Positions 16,131 to 25,423 of a stretch of 50,116 bases of DNA are shown here, piece by piece. A program made the translations under genes and the position numbers. The notes beneath the pieces were generated by a model. It made no database searches and was not told the DNA's origin. It worked only from the letters and a program-made list of their open reading frames with translations. Origin of the DNA: a bacterium (lineage in GTDB: Bacteria > T1Sed10-126); assembly GCA_003554945.1 (NCBI GenBank), contig PWHN01000090.1, positions 1-50,116 on the forward strand, written 5' to 3'. Positions within the stretch are counted from its first letter, which is position 1, and every line of letters starts with the position of its first letter.

Positions 16131-17889
16131 GAGCAGACAACAGGGCCAGAGCTTCTTCAATGTTCCATGGATCAACCCTGAGTGCATTAACCAGTTTGCT
16201 CAGAATATTATCCAGCTGAGGGTCGGTGGCCAGATCAACAACCAGTTCTTCACCACGTGTGGCATACTGCTGATTTTTAATCTGGTGGCGAATATACTTT
16301 TCCGGCAAAGTAAATCCCTGTTCTCTTAACTCCTCAACAAAAAGTTCTATATCTTCCTCGGACGGTTCCGGATAGTTACGAACGAAGTCGATTACCGTAT
16401 CTCCCATCTGTAATTTACGCATTTCTTTCTGTATGGGGGTGTCTATAGCGTCCTGCCGAACCGCCCGGTGTGGAGAAATTCCTCGTCCTTCTATTTTATA
16501 ACCCTCGGGAGTAAAGTAGCTGGCAGTGGTAATTTTCAGAGCGGAGCGATCGGGCAGCGGGAAGACTGACTGAACACTGGCCTTACCAAAGGTAGTATCT
16601 CCGGCGACAATAGCCCGACTGTGATCACGCAGAGCACCAGCGACAATTTCAGACCCACTGGCCGAACCTTCGTTAACAACGACAAACATGGGGTAATCCC
16701 CTTCAGTTTCATCTGCACGAGCCCAAACGTTCATATCGTGTTCACCAATACGTCCACTCGTATAAACAATTTTGCCGTCATCAATCCAGATATCGGCAAC
16801 ATCGTTAGCGGCCCGAAGTATTCCCCCGGGATTATTCCGGAGATCTAAGACAAGACCCTCCATCCCTTTTTCATGCAACTCAGCGAGTGCGTCTTTTACT
16901 TCCCCCGCTGTTTTCTCACCAAAATTATTAATTCGCAAAAAGCCCAGCTTGTGCCCATCGCGCTCAATTAGGGAATGGTAAACACTTTCCACCGAAATGA
17001 TTTCTCGAATTATTGTCACTTCAAAGGGTTCCATTCCCGAGCGACCGATCAAAAGAGTCACCTCACTGTCGGGTTCGCCCCGAAGGCGATCCACGGCAGC
17101 TTCAATGCCATCAAGTTTGGAAGCATCTTCTCCGTCAATTTTTTTAATCCGATCCCCCGGCATCAAGCCCTCCCTCATAGCGGGCGTGCCAGACATAGGA
17201 GCAATTACTATCAACTCATCGTCTTCCATGGAAATCTGAATTCCCAGCCCGCCAAATTGCTGTTCAGTGGAAGTTTGCATTTCCTGATAACTACGCTGAT
17301 CAAGATGTTGCGTGTGCGGGTCTTCAAGACTACCCAGCATACCACTAATAGCTGCTTGAAACTTTTTGGCGGGCTCAAGCTCACACCGTTCAGCAACTAC
17401 ATTAAAAATTTCCTTAAAGACCACCGCTGGTTCCCCACTAACCCCGCGATAATAATTACCGGTGAAATATCCTGTGTCAAAGGGAAAATAATCAGGATCA
17501 TAAATCTTTTTATTACTCTTAGGCGGGCCAATAATCAACGTGTCATTTTTAGTGGTAAGATAGAGACCAACCGCCTCTTCGGTCTCTTCTGACGCATCAC
17601 GGATACTGTCGTAAGCTCGCTCATCAAGGAGTTTTACAGGACAATCATCAAGCGCCTCAATGAAACCGGTGAAAGCGCCGTGAAGCATCTTCTCATCGTC
17701 AATGCCATCTTCGTCAAAATAAAAATTATTTACATAGCTGTAGACGTTACTAAACACCTGGTATTGCTGTTCAAGCTCGGAACGTTCTCCGGCCAGAAGC
17801 CCCCCAAGAAAAACATAGCCCAGAAACATCCCCACACAGAAGCTTGCGATGACAACGTATATCTTCCAGTCGAGCTTCACCAGAATCAC
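16120..17889 (-). CDS. S41 C-terminal processing protease, extended N-terminus
   Basis: 589 residues, longer than the usual 400-480. GTG start at 17889 behind AGGGGAAATG. One N-terminal membrane segment (about 10-33) anchors it outside the inner membrane. A PDZ domain (about 210-295) carries GGLGIQI and LMPGDRIKKIDG. The protease core has LGFLRINNFGEKT, LVLDLRNNPGG, then NEGSASGSEIVAGAL with Ser411 and FGKASVQSVFPL with Lys436, the expected 25 residues apart. The region before the PDZ looks duplicated: residues 43-122 (YSYVNNFYFD...ALDDCPVKLLDERAY...) echo 160-231 (IFNVVAERCE...SLEDPHTQHLDQRSY...). It overlaps the deacetylase gene downstream. Confidence 0.92.
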   Translation of the reverse strand: MILVKLDWKIYVVIASFCVGMFLGYVFLGGLLAGERSELEQQYQVFSNVYSYVNNFYFDEDGIDDEKMLHGAFTGFIEALDDCPVKLLDERAYDSIRDASEETEEAVGLYLTTKNDTLIIGPPKSNKKIYDPDYFPFDTGYFTGNYYRGVSGEPAVVFKEIFNVVAERCELEPAKKFQAAISGMLGSLEDPHTQHLDQRSYQEMQTSTEQQFGGLGIQISMEDDELIVIAPMSGTPAMREGLMPGDRIKKIDGEDASKLDGIEAAVDRLRGEPDSEVTLLIGRSGMEPFEVTIIREIISVESVYHSLIERDGHKLGFLRINNFGEKTAGEVKDALAELHEKGMEGLVLDLRNNPGGILRAANDVADIWIDDGKIVYTSGRIGEHDMNVWARADETEGDYPMFVVVNEGSASGSEIVAGALRDHSRAIVAGDTTFGKASVQSVFPLPDRSALKITTASYFTPEGYKIEGRGISPHRAVRQDAIDTPIQKEMRKLQMGDTVIDFVRNYPEPSEEDIELFVEELREQGFTLPEKYIRHQIKNQQYATRGEELVVDLATDPQLDNILSKLVNALRVDPWNIEEALALLSAHEG

Positions 17890-18134
17890 CCATTTCCCCT
17901 TAGGGGGACAAGAAAAATAAAACCGAAACTAAGCCGGTTAATTTTATATTAAACAAAAGGCTCTATAGACAATATAATTATAACAACTCAGGCAAATATT
18001 TTAAATTGTGTTCAACATCATACCAGAACCTACCTAACCCCCGTTATTACCGGGAACGTATGACGTCCCAGGGCTTGCCCCGGCAATCCGTTCTCTTGTC
18101 CCTTCATAAGGCAAAAGAGAATATTAATTTCAGC
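17890..18134. repeat. Spacer with a dispersed ACGTATGACGT repeat copy
   Basis: Between fapA-like gene and the S41 protease gene. A 26-bp repeat with the core GGGAACGTATGACGTCCC lies at 18052-18078; further copies are at 31997-32022 and, inverted, 38688-38713. The core is itself an imperfect palindrome. No gene or clear terminator is seen. Confidence 0.7.
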
Positions 18135-19991
18135 TCAGGTAATTTCCGGCGGCGAAATTTCATAGAAACTATGAATTTCCACCCGTCCGTCCCGAAGTCG
18201 AAAGGTGCAGTGTTGAACTCCGCCAGTTCGAATAAAACGATAATCACTACCAATACCTATTCGTGTTCCCGAATGAACTGCATTTTCAACTGAAATAAGC
18301 GCGTCTTCACGCAAGGTAGCCTGTTTAAAAAGGGAATCCTTTTCCTCTTCGAAATTTTCAATGTTTTGCTGAAGGCGCTCCCGATTAGCGAGTAACTTTT
18401 CTAATTTTTCTCGGTCCTTTTCCGGCAGAGGTCCGCGCCCCTCCAATGTATTGACTGCTCTTTCTATCTTATCCAGTTTTTCCCGCTGATCGACTAACTT
18501 TCCTTCTATACGGGCAGCACGACGAAAATACCCGGGATCAATACCAACCTCCATACGAGTTTCTGTGGTACCGATAGAGCCTACTTCACAGGCATAAATA
18601 AAAAGTCCTGCCCGGACCGATCCACCGGTTATCAGGCCACGACCGCCGGCAACATAAATACCTTTGCCTGCATCAATACGGCTGTGTAAGATCATTTCTC
18701 CACCAATCACATAGCCCTGGGCTATCACACCGGCCTGTTCGATAAAACTTGATATGACGTTTCCCCGAGCATTAAGCTGGGCGCCGCCTTTACCCCGAAT
18801 GCCTTCTTTGACAACAATATCCTGTTCGGACTGAATATAGGATTTGCCTACCCCTTGTTCGATTATTATGTCCCCACTGGCTTTTATCTTAAATCTATCG
18901 TGTACATTACCCTTAACTACAACAGTACCGTCGAAATCAATATTCCCGGTACTGTAATCAACGTCGCCTTCAACAATATAAATTTCCTGAACCCGGAGTT
19001 CGCCCTCGCTAATAGTAACGTTACCACTGGCCGTAGCGTAGAATTTGTTGTTCTGGCGGCGAACATTTTTTCCCGCCACAATATTCTTTTCATCGCCTCG
19101 CTCGGCTTTAATCTTTTTTCCCCGAACAGTGATCCCCGGTCTTCCCGGCGTAGCCGGTCTAATCTCGGCCAGTATTTCCCCTTCTTCCACGTTATTAATG
19201 AGATTTAATTCACGGAAATCAACCCGTCCTTCCGACTCCGCGGGGCGTGGTTTTTTATCCGTCTCAAAATAGGTGATTACCTCGGCAGGGTCCCCTTTCT
19301 CCGGCGGCCGACCCCGGGCCACTTCGACGGGTTCGTTATAATTCTCGTTTTCAATCATATTTTCAATTCGATCCCACTTAATCCCCTCGGTTATGCGCTC
19401 CGATTTTAATTTTCTTCGAGCTCCTTTCAGCGAAGCCGGCTCACCTCCCAGTCGAGGGGGTAAAATAGTCATTCGAGCCGACAGCCCCTCCTCGAGAACC
19501 TGGACTTCGTAACGAGCGTTAAAATTTTCATCCGGTGGGACGACCCCTATTTTAACCGGTTCGCCGTCTGGATTCAGAGCGGCCTTTCTCACTTCATCAA
19601 AATCGCAGTACTCCAGGCCAATATGCTGTAGATGGTCAATTATTTCATCAGCCTCCACAGCTTTACCGGTGCCAAGTGGAGGATGAATAGTAAGCAAAAT
19701 TTTACCTTCACTAACCTGGAGGTTGAAGGAACCATCAACCCCTTCTGCCGCCTCGAGTGCCTCTTCCAGAGTTGCTTCCAGCAAGGAATCGTCAGATACC
19801 CGGGGACGAATCCGAAGCCTCCAGGGCCGGGCAAAAAAACCAAGCAAGCCAGAAGTCCCTACCTGAATAACTGTGGCTTCAATTTCGCTCAGGGTAAGAC
19901 CGAGTTCCTCGGCTCCCTTTTTCATAGCTTCAGGCTTAGTCTCAGCCTCAACTATTACCTGGCGCCGGGCTTCAGCCTCCTCGCCGCTCAT
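18135..19991 (-). CDS. FapA-family protein (DUF342, flagellar assembly protein A)
   Basis: 618 residues. Residues about 8-62 form a Jag-N-like domain (VIVEAETKPEAMKKGAEELGLTLSEIEATVI...GLLGFFARP). The FapA/DUF342 body follows: a linker GEILAEIRPATPGRPGITVRGKKI, then a right-handed beta-helix of short repeats (GNVTISEGELRVQEIYIVEG, VVVKGNVHDRF, GDIIIEQGV, GNVISSFIEQAGVIAQGYVIGG) and a coiled coil (about 490-560) rich in E/K/R. Family members are polymer-forming-like proteins linked to flagella or envelope in diderms and clostridia; the biochemical role is unknown. Its ATG overlaps the HAD gene stop by 4 nt, tying it to the lpx operon and making an envelope role more likely than a flagellar one here (inference). 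Confidence 0.85.
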   Translation of the reverse strand: MSGEEAEARRQVIVEAETKPEAMKKGAEELGLTLSEIEATVIQVGTSGLLGFFARPWRLRIRPRVSDDSLLEATLEEALEAAEGVDGSFNLQVSEGKILLTIHPPLGTGKAVEADEIIDHLQHIGLEYCDFDEVRKAALNPDGEPVKIGVVPPDENFNARYEVQVLEEGLSARMTILPPRLGGEPASLKGARRKLKSERITEGIKWDRIENMIENENYNEPVEVARGRPPEKGDPAEVITYFETDKKPRPAESEGRVDFRELNLINNVEEGEILAEIRPATPGRPGITVRGKKIKAERGDEKNIVAGKNVRRQNNKFYATASGNVTISEGELRVQEIYIVEGDVDYSTGNIDFDGTVVVKGNVHDRFKIKASGDIIIEQGVGKSYIQSEQDIVVKEGIRGKGGAQLNARGNVISSFIEQAGVIAQGYVIGGEMILHSRIDAGKGIYVAGGRGLITGGSVRAGLFIYACEVGSIGTTETRMEVGIDPGYFRRAARIEGKLVDQREKLDKIERAVNTLEGRGPLPEKDREKLEKLLANRERLQQNIENFEEEKDSLFKQATLREDALISVENAVHSGTRIGIGSDYRFIRTGGVQHCTFRLRDGRVEIHSFYEISPPEIT

Positions 19992-20677
19992 GGTAAATAC
20001 TGCAGAAGCTCAGGCAAAGAGGAGATTGAAGGATAATCCGCGCTGACATCAACTTCGTGATAATTCCAGGGAAAGTCCGATTTGATATGAACCGGGCGCA
20101 GACCAAGCTCAATAGCAGGCTCGACCTCGCCGCGCAGGGAGTCACCGACAATTGAAACCATGTCAGGGGGATAGGGGGGGAGAACACAGGAGAGAGTTTT
20201 AACATCTTTATAGGGAAAAATATGAAATTCACCAAACCAGCGATCAAGCCTATGGTGCCGTATTTTATTCGTCTGTATCTCCACATCTCCCATCGTATAA
20301 AGCAGGAGATCAAAACGCTCTGACAGTTGCTCCAGCACTTCAAAAGCACCGGGAAGTGGTTCTGGAATTATTTCATAAACAGCCTCCCCAATTTGTCGGC
20401 ACCTGTCCAGATCTTCTTTACGTTCAGGGTAATCAAACCGATCACAGTAAAACTGCCAGGTCTTAACCATGGAGAGAGGAAAATGCTCACGAGCCAGGCC
20501 TACTTCTTCAATTACCTTTTGATCAATTAAATTATAACGTTTTAGCACATCTTTTTCAGAATCGAGTTCGGCAAAATTCGTGGTCACAAAATTAGCAAAC
20601 TCATCCAGTTGACGGTTATAATACTTTCCCGACTGAAGAAGAGTGTCATCCAGATCAAAAATTATCCGACGAACCAT
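19988..20677 (-). CDS. HAD-superfamily hydrolase
   Basis: 229 residues. HAD motif I IIFDLDDTLLQ at the N-terminus (nucleophile Asp and acid/base Asp), motif II LLLYTMGD, a lysine in FPYKDVKT as motif III, and motif IV VSIVGDSLRGEVEPAIELGL. It is a phosphatase-like enzyme of the C1-cap type; the substrate cannot be read. It lies between lpxI and the FapA-like gene, overlapping lpxI by 16 nt and FapA by 4 nt, so it belongs to the lipid A operon. A role on a phosphorylated envelope precursor is possible but untested. Confidence 0.85.
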   Translation of the reverse strand: MVRRIIFDLDDTLLQSGKYYNRQLDEFANFVTTNFAELDSEKDVLKRYNLIDQKVIEEVGLAREHFPLSMVKTWQFYCDRFDYPERKEDLDRCRQIGEAVYEIIPEPLPGAFEVLEQLSERFDLLLYTMGDVEIQTNKIRHHRLDRWFGEFHIFPYKDVKTLSCVLPPYPPDMVSIVGDSLRGEVEPAIELGLRPVHIKSDFPWNYHEVDVSADYPSISSLPELLQYLP

Positions 20678-21528
20678 TTTTTTAACCGCCCAAATACTGA
20701 AGTAGAGGGTCGCTGCCAGCCCATAATTGAAAGTTCATTTTCTTCAGCAAGCTGAAAACATTCATCCTGCTGCAAAAAGAGAGTAACATCGGCTTCAACG
20801 GCCAGCAAATCGGCTGAAGCCTGCGTAAGTAAGCGAACTGTCTCAAGCCCAACTACCGGTACGTCAAACCGGTAATCCTGGGAGGAACGGGCAATCTTCA
20901 GTAACACCAGGCCGTCGCCGGCCAGTCTAGAGCTTCGACGAATAAGCTGCGAGGTTCCCTCAACGCCTTCAACTGCGACGACGGTCTGTTCCTTCCCGGT
21001 AACCGCCTGTCCAACCTCTTCGTCGACAAGCTTAACCGCAAGCGACGAAAGCTTGGTCAGCGTTGCAAGACAGTATTCCGAGGGTTCAGGTCCAGCTATA
21101 TGGCCGGCCGGAGTTAGCTGATCGGCAAGAATTTCGTTAACTCCAAGGACACGCAACCCACGAAACTTAAGCATCCGAGCGGCCGCCCGAATGATCTCGT
21201 CATCCCCTTTATCTTTAAGCTTATCTAACTGCCGTTTGACGGCCGCGTCAGCATTTTCATGGACTTTCTGATCAAATATCTTTTTTTTGTCCACGTCGCC
21301 GACAAGCAAAACTTCCTTGACCCCATCCTCGCTCAACATACGCGGCACAGTCCCGAAGCGTTCTGGTTCAACCATGTTAAAGTGATCTACAACTTCATGA
21401 AGCTCGGGATGGGGGGTGGAAGTCAGGCTGTAGAGATTTACACGACGGTCACGTTGTTTAAACTTTTTAGCTGCCAGCAGCGGCAAAGACCCCGTGCCCG
21501 CGAGAATAGCAACGGGACTTTGACTCAT
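20662..21528 (-). CDS. lpxI: UDP-2,3-diacylglucosamine pyrophosphatase LpxI
   Basis: 288 residues, DUF1009/LpxI family. It cuts UDP-2,3-diacylglucosamine to lipid X plus UMP, replacing LpxH. The N-terminal GLxAGxGxLP motif reads AILAGTGSLPLLAA; EVLLVGDVDKK, KGDDEIIRAAA, VVAVEGVEGTSQLIRRSS, LLKIARSSQDYRFDVPVVGLETV follow. The usual EGTD is EGTS here (Ser193), while the RFD-x-P aspartate (Asp222) is kept. ATGA overlap with lpxA. Cytoplasmic. Confidence 0.9.
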   Translation of the reverse strand: MSQSPVAILAGTGSLPLLAAKKFKQRDRRVNLYSLTSTPHPELHEVVDHFNMVEPERFGTVPRMLSEDGVKEVLLVGDVDKKKIFDQKVHENADAAVKRQLDKLKDKGDDEIIRAAARMLKFRGLRVLGVNEILADQLTPAGHIAGPEPSEYCLATLTKLSSLAVKLVDEEVGQAVTGKEQTVVAVEGVEGTSQLIRRSSRLAGDGLVLLKIARSSQDYRFDVPVVGLETVRLLTQASADLLAVEADVTLFLQQDECFQLAEENELSIMGWQRPSTSVFGRLKKWFVG

Positions 21529-22298
21529 TTATGAATGCCTCGCTCGGAATTACGAATAAAATTTATAAGAATCTCCAGATGGGGATTAGTTTCCATCTCT
21601 GTTTCAATTTTATCAAGAGCCTGACTGGTGTTAAGATCGGAGTGAAAGATAATTCGCACAGCCCGTTTTAAGAGACGGCGATCGGCTCCGGAAATTCCGT
21701 GCCGGCGTAGACCAATACTGTTTAAATCATAGACTTTGGCTGGATTACCGGAAATACGAATATAGGGGGGGACATCTTTGTTCAGGCGGCTCAATCCGCC
21801 AACCATAGTATGGGAGCCAATTTTTACGAATTGATGTACCGGGGTCAGTCCTCCCATCATGACATGATCCTGCACTTCGACATGACCGGCCAGCGTTACG
21901 CCGTTGGCCAGCGCATTGTTGTTACCCACCGAACAATCGTGAGCTATGTGCGAGTAAGCCATTATCATGTTATCGTTGCCGACGGTGGTATAGCTACCTG
22001 ATTCCGTGGCCCGATTTATCGTGATAAACTCTCGCAAAATATTGTCATCACCGATTTTCACTCCAGTGTCGTTACCCTCATAGGACCAATCCTGTGGTGG
22101 GGTACCAAGCACCGCTCCATTTTGAATTTCGTTATTTTTGCCCACTATAACTTCACCTTCGAAAGTAACGCGAGCACCAATTTTAGTTCCAGCTCCAACC
22201 TTTGTCTCTGATGACACTATGGAAAACGGGCCAATTTCAACGTCTTTATCCAGTTCGGCCCCGTCATGAACTATAGCAGTCTCGTGAACAACCGTCAT
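21525..22298 (-). CDS. lpxA: UDP-N-acetylglucosamine O-acyltransferase LpxA
   Basis: 257 residues, a left-handed beta-helix acyltransferase. Hexapeptide repeats (VGAGTKIGARVTFEGEVIVGKNNEIQNG) lead into GTPPQDWSYEG, REFITINRATESG and MAYSHIAHDCSVGNNN with the catalytic His120. The C-terminal helices (about 190-257) are complete. It puts a 3-hydroxyacyl chain from ACP on UDP-GlcNAc, the first step of lipid A synthesis. AAGGAG lies 8 nt before the ATG. A 152-bp spacer separates it from the lpxC-fabZ gene upstream; no terminator was found there, so it probably stays in the operon. Confidence 0.95.
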   Translation of the reverse strand: MTVVHETAIVHDGAELDKDVEIGPFSIVSSETKVGAGTKIGARVTFEGEVIVGKNNEIQNGAVLGTPPQDWSYEGNDTGVKIGDDNILREFITINRATESGSYTTVGNDNMIMAYSHIAHDCSVGNNNALANGVTLAGHVEVQDHVMMGGLTPVHQFVKIGSHTMVGGLSRLNKDVPPYIRISGNPAKVYDLNSIGLRRHGISGADRRLLKRAVRIIFHSDLNTSQALDKIETEMETNPHLEILINFIRNSERGIHK

Positions 22299-22450
22299 AA
22301 TGAAAACTCCTTGTCTTTAATTTCACATTTTTAAAATCATAAGTTACTGATAAATTAGTTAAGAAAGGCGTAATATCTCCTATCTGAATCAGCTAATAAC
22401 TGCTTTTTATTTACTACCGGACGAATAAAGGGCTTAATCTACCAGTCCAA

Positions 22451-23773
22451 TCAATCGACCAGCGCAAATTTAAACAATCCCTCGGTGGCCACTTCACCGT
22501 CAGTATACGCCTTGCCTTCCATCATCCCCGAGCGACTGCGCAGCCGTTTGCCGGTGACCTCAAAGATAAGCTGATCACCAGGACGCACGGGTTTACGCCA
22601 TTTTACGTTATCGACACCCATAAAGTAAATATTTTTGCCCTCGTTTCCGGGACGCGACAGGATCCAGGCCGCGCCGAGCTGAGCTATTGCCTCAATAATT
22701 AAAACGCCGGGCATAATGGGATCGCCGGGGAAGTGTCCCTGAAAAAACTCTTCGTTGATGGTAACGTTCTTGAGCCCGATGGCCTTCTCTTTCTCGTGGT
22801 CCATAGAAAGAATACGATCAACTAACAAAAGTGGATAACGGTGCGGCAGAACGTCAAGAACGGCATCAATGTTCATCATTTCGTCACCACCGCGACGCGC
22901 CTGGTGAGCAATTTCAGCCGGCGATTTACTTATGCGACCGGCAAGTTTTTCCGCCAGAGCAACGTTGAGAAAGTGGCTGTTTTTGACAGCAACCACGTGG
23001 CCAACTATAAAAGTTTCAAGTAAAGCCAGATCGCCAATTATATCGAGCACCTTGTGACGCACAAATTCATCCGAAAATTGCGGCTCATCCCCAAGCAGGT
23101 TACCTTCTTTGTCCAGAACAATTGCATTATCCAGACTACCCCCCAGGGCAAGATTGTTTTCCAGCAGATCTTCTATTTCTTCTTTGAAACCAAAAGTTCG
23201 GGCCGGAGCTATCGACTCACCAAAACTTTCAGGGGATAACGAATAAGATAAGAATTGATCACCAATATATTCGTTATCAAAACTGATTGTGCAGCTAATT
23301 TTAAATTCAGTGTCGGGCAGCAGAACTATCGACTGGTCACCGTCCTCAACGTAAAGCGGCTTGTTAACGCGATAAACTTCACGCGTGCCGGAGAGCTCTT
23401 CCAGACCAGTCTCCTCGAAAATTTCAACAAAACCGGCCGCACTACCGTTAAGAGCAGGAATCTCGGGCGCTTCGACGTAAACGTTGGCGTCGGTAATTCC
23501 GAGGCCAAAAAAAGCTGCCATTATATGCTCAACGGTATAGAGTTCCTCGCCAGAACTGGAAAGTACGGTAGCACGGGGGATATCCTCAATTGCATCAACC
23601 GAAGGTTCAAAAACAACATCCTGATCAAGGTCCGTTCGAATGAACTTAATTCCCTCCCTCGATTCAGCGGGTTCAACCAGCACTCGGGTTTCACTGTTAG
23701 TGTGGATGCCAATGCCTTCTATTTCTACCCTATCGGCAAGAGTGCGTCTTTTACGGTAATAGTCAGTACTCAC
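22451..23773 (-). CDS. LpxC-FabZ bifunctional fusion protein
   Basis: 440 residues. Residues 1-285 are LpxC, the zinc deacetylase committing UDP-acyl-GlcNAc to lipid A: zinc ligands His83 (VEHIMAAF), His240 and Asp244 (VRHKVLDIIGD), and a catalytic-type His267 (KNSHFLN). Residues about 298-440 are FabZ, the 3-hydroxyacyl-ACP dehydratase: VLPHRYPLLLVDR, GHFPGDPIMPG with His347, and Glu361 fourteen residues on. The fusion is known from Bacteroidetes and some other diderms; it joins the enzyme that uses hydroxyacyl-ACP for membranes with the one drawing the same pool to lipid A. lpxD ends 12 nt upstream. Confidence 0.96.
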   Translation of the reverse strand: MSTDYYRKRRTLADRVEIEGIGIHTNSETRVLVEPAESREGIKFIRTDLDQDVVFEPSVDAIEDIPRATVLSSSGEELYTVEHIMAAFFGLGITDANVYVEAPEIPALNGSAAGFVEIFEETGLEELSGTREVYRVNKPLYVEDGDQSIVLLPDTEFKISCTISFDNEYIGDQFLSYSLSPESFGESIAPARTFGFKEEIEDLLENNLALGGSLDNAIVLDKEGNLLGDEPQFSDEFVRHKVLDIIGDLALLETFIVGHVVAVKNSHFLNVALAEKLAGRISKSPAEIAHQARRGGDEMMNIDAVLDVLPHRYPLLLVDRILSMDHEKEKAIGLKNVTINEEFFQGHFPGDPIMPGVLIIEAIAQLGAAWILSRPGNEGKNIYFMGVDNVKWRKPVRPGDQLIFEVTGKRLRSRSGMMEGKAYTDGEVATEGLFKFALVD

Positions 23774-23785
23774 AGCTCGATCTCC

Positions 23786-24808
23786 TCACTTGTTTTCTAA
23801 TTTCTTTTCCAGTTTCTTAATCCGGGAATAAATATCAGGGAGTTTACGAGACAGCGCCTGAGCCTTCAACTCACTGCGATGATCTCGGGCAGGAAAACCA
23901 CTGATAATCTTGCCCTCCTCCTCAACATCTTTAGTTACACCGCTGCGCCCGGCAATCATAACGTTGTCAGCAATTTCAACATGATCTTTAATTGATGTGC
24001 TCCCGCCAACCACAACCCCGTCACCGAGTGTAACGCTGCCGGCCAGTCCAGACTTACCAATTATAAGACACCCCTGCCCTATTTTGCAATTATGTGCAAC
24101 GTGAACCTGGTCATCAATTTTAGTTCCGACGCCAACAACTGTTGCTCCGAGGGTGGCCCGATCAATTGTTGAATTGGCCCCTATCTCAACATTTTCCTCC
24201 ACTATCACCCGACCGATCTGGGGGATTTTAACGTGCTTATCGTCGCGCTGAATATATCCATAGCCGTCGGCACCAATCACGGTATTGGAGTGAATAATAG
24301 CATTTTCGCCAATTTCAGCCGGGGACTGGATTTTCACTCCGGAGAAGAGATGGACGTTTGCCCCGAGGCTAACGTCTCCCCGAATATATACGTCGGATTC
24401 TATTGTCACTCCGTCGCCAGCCCTTACTCCCGGACCTACATAAGCACCGGGGCCAACGTAAACCGAATCCTCAAACGAAAAATCATCGGCAATATAAGCG
24501 CCGTCGAATATTCCCTCAAAACTGTGCTGTGGTTCAAAAAGCGAGAGGAGTTCGGGCAAGTAATCCTCCAGCTCCTCAACCACAACTTGCGGGCCAGAAT
24601 TTTCTATTTCAAGGCCGGCGTCAACCAGAACCGGATTAGAGGTTTGGACCACACCCTGGCGCCAGACTTCAGCCACAGTTTCGCTGCCCTCTCCCGGCGG
24701 CACCAGCCCCTCAATTTCCCGGTCCTCTCCTTTTAGCGCGGCCGTGGGAATTTCTGAAACGATCTCAGAAAGCTTTTTTGTTACCGCAGACGTAAGAGCG
24801 TCGCTCAT
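23786..24808 (-). CDS. lpxD: UDP-3-O-acylglucosamine N-acyltransferase LpxD
   Basis: 340 residues. An N-terminal uridine-binding domain with the FEPQHSFEGIFDGAYIADD region is followed by hexapeptide beta-helix repeats (VYVGPGAYVGPGVRAGDGVTI, VHLFSGVKIQSPAEIGENAII) and the catalytic HVAHNCKIGQGCLI. The motif HSNTVIGADGYGYI is diagnostic for LpxD. C-terminal residues 310-340 form a charged helix. It adds the second hydroxyacyl chain, on nitrogen. The gene lies 6 nt downstream of the second OmpH-like gene. Confidence 0.95.
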   Translation of the reverse strand: MSDALTSAVTKKLSEIVSEIPTAALKGEDREIEGLVPPGEGSETVAEVWRQGVVQTSNPVLVDAGLEIENSGPQVVVEELEDYLPELLSLFEPQHSFEGIFDGAYIADDFSFEDSVYVGPGAYVGPGVRAGDGVTIESDVYIRGDVSLGANVHLFSGVKIQSPAEIGENAIIHSNTVIGADGYGYIQRDDKHVKIPQIGRVIVEENVEIGANSTIDRATLGATVVGVGTKIDDQVHVAHNCKIGQGCLIIGKSGLAGSVTLGDGVVVGGSTSIKDHVEIADNVMIAGRSGVTKDVEEEGKIISGFPARDHRSELKAQALSRKLPDIYSRIKKLEKKLENK

Positions 24809-24814
24809 CTGAAT

Positions 24815-25387
24815 TCAGTTATCCTCCAGAGCCTGAAGCTCATCAATAAGTTTTTCGGTAAAATCAACCCGGGGAGCAACCCAGAGCACGTCGGTGCCAA
24901 CACCGTCAAACTGTTTTATTACGTCGAGGTCAAAATTTTCGCCAAGATTTCCTACGGCTACCTGCACCTGCTGGTGAACCGGCTCCAGCAGTTCTTCTTC
25001 GCGCTGGTCAAGACGCGCTTCACTCTCGTGAATTAACGTCTGATACTCCTGAAACAACCGCTGCATCTGCTCCTGTATCTCTCGCTGCCCCTCCGGCGAA
25101 CGAAACTGCAGACTCTGTTGAAGCTCCTCAAGCTGTTCCTCCATCTCATCTATTTGCGCCTGAAGCTCCTGCTGATAATCTGTCAGCTCCTGCTGTGCCT
25201 CCCGATAAGGACCAAACTCCCCCAGCGCCACCTCAAGGTCAACGTATCCTTCCCTCACGTCGGTCGCCGGCTCCGGGTCAACATCCTCCCTGCTGTATAA
25301 ATAGGAACCGGTAAAGGTCTCAATTGACAACATCAAGACAGGAACAAGAACAATCAGCATCAGCAAGTATAGCATTTTTTTAGACAT
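24815..25387 (-). CDS. OmpH/Skp-family periplasmic chaperone (second copy)
   Basis: 190 residues. A signal anchor (LYLLMLIVLVPVLMLSIETF) is followed by GYVDLEVALGEFGPYREAQQEL, the start of the OmpH fold, and then a long coiled coil (about 60-140) very rich in Gln and Glu (QQELQAQIDEMEEQLEELQQ). The C-terminal part DLDVIKQFDGVGTDVLWVAPRVDFTEKLIDEL closes the fold. Skp-type trimers hold unfolded outer-membrane proteins in the periplasm. TGGAGGA precedes the ATG. Two different OmpH-like proteins lie in tandem between bamA and lpxD. Confidence 0.85.
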   Translation of the reverse strand: MSKKMLYLLMLIVLVPVLMLSIETFTGSYLYSREDVDPEPATDVREGYVDLEVALGEFGPYREAQQELTDYQQELQAQIDEMEEQLEELQQSLQFRSPEGQREIQEQMQRLFQEYQTLIHESEARLDQREEELLEPVHQQVQVAVGNLGENFDLDVIKQFDGVGTDVLWVAPRVDFTEKLIDELQALEDN

Positions 25388-25423
25388 GAATATTCCTCCA
25401 GTAAAATATAAGCTTAATGTAAA

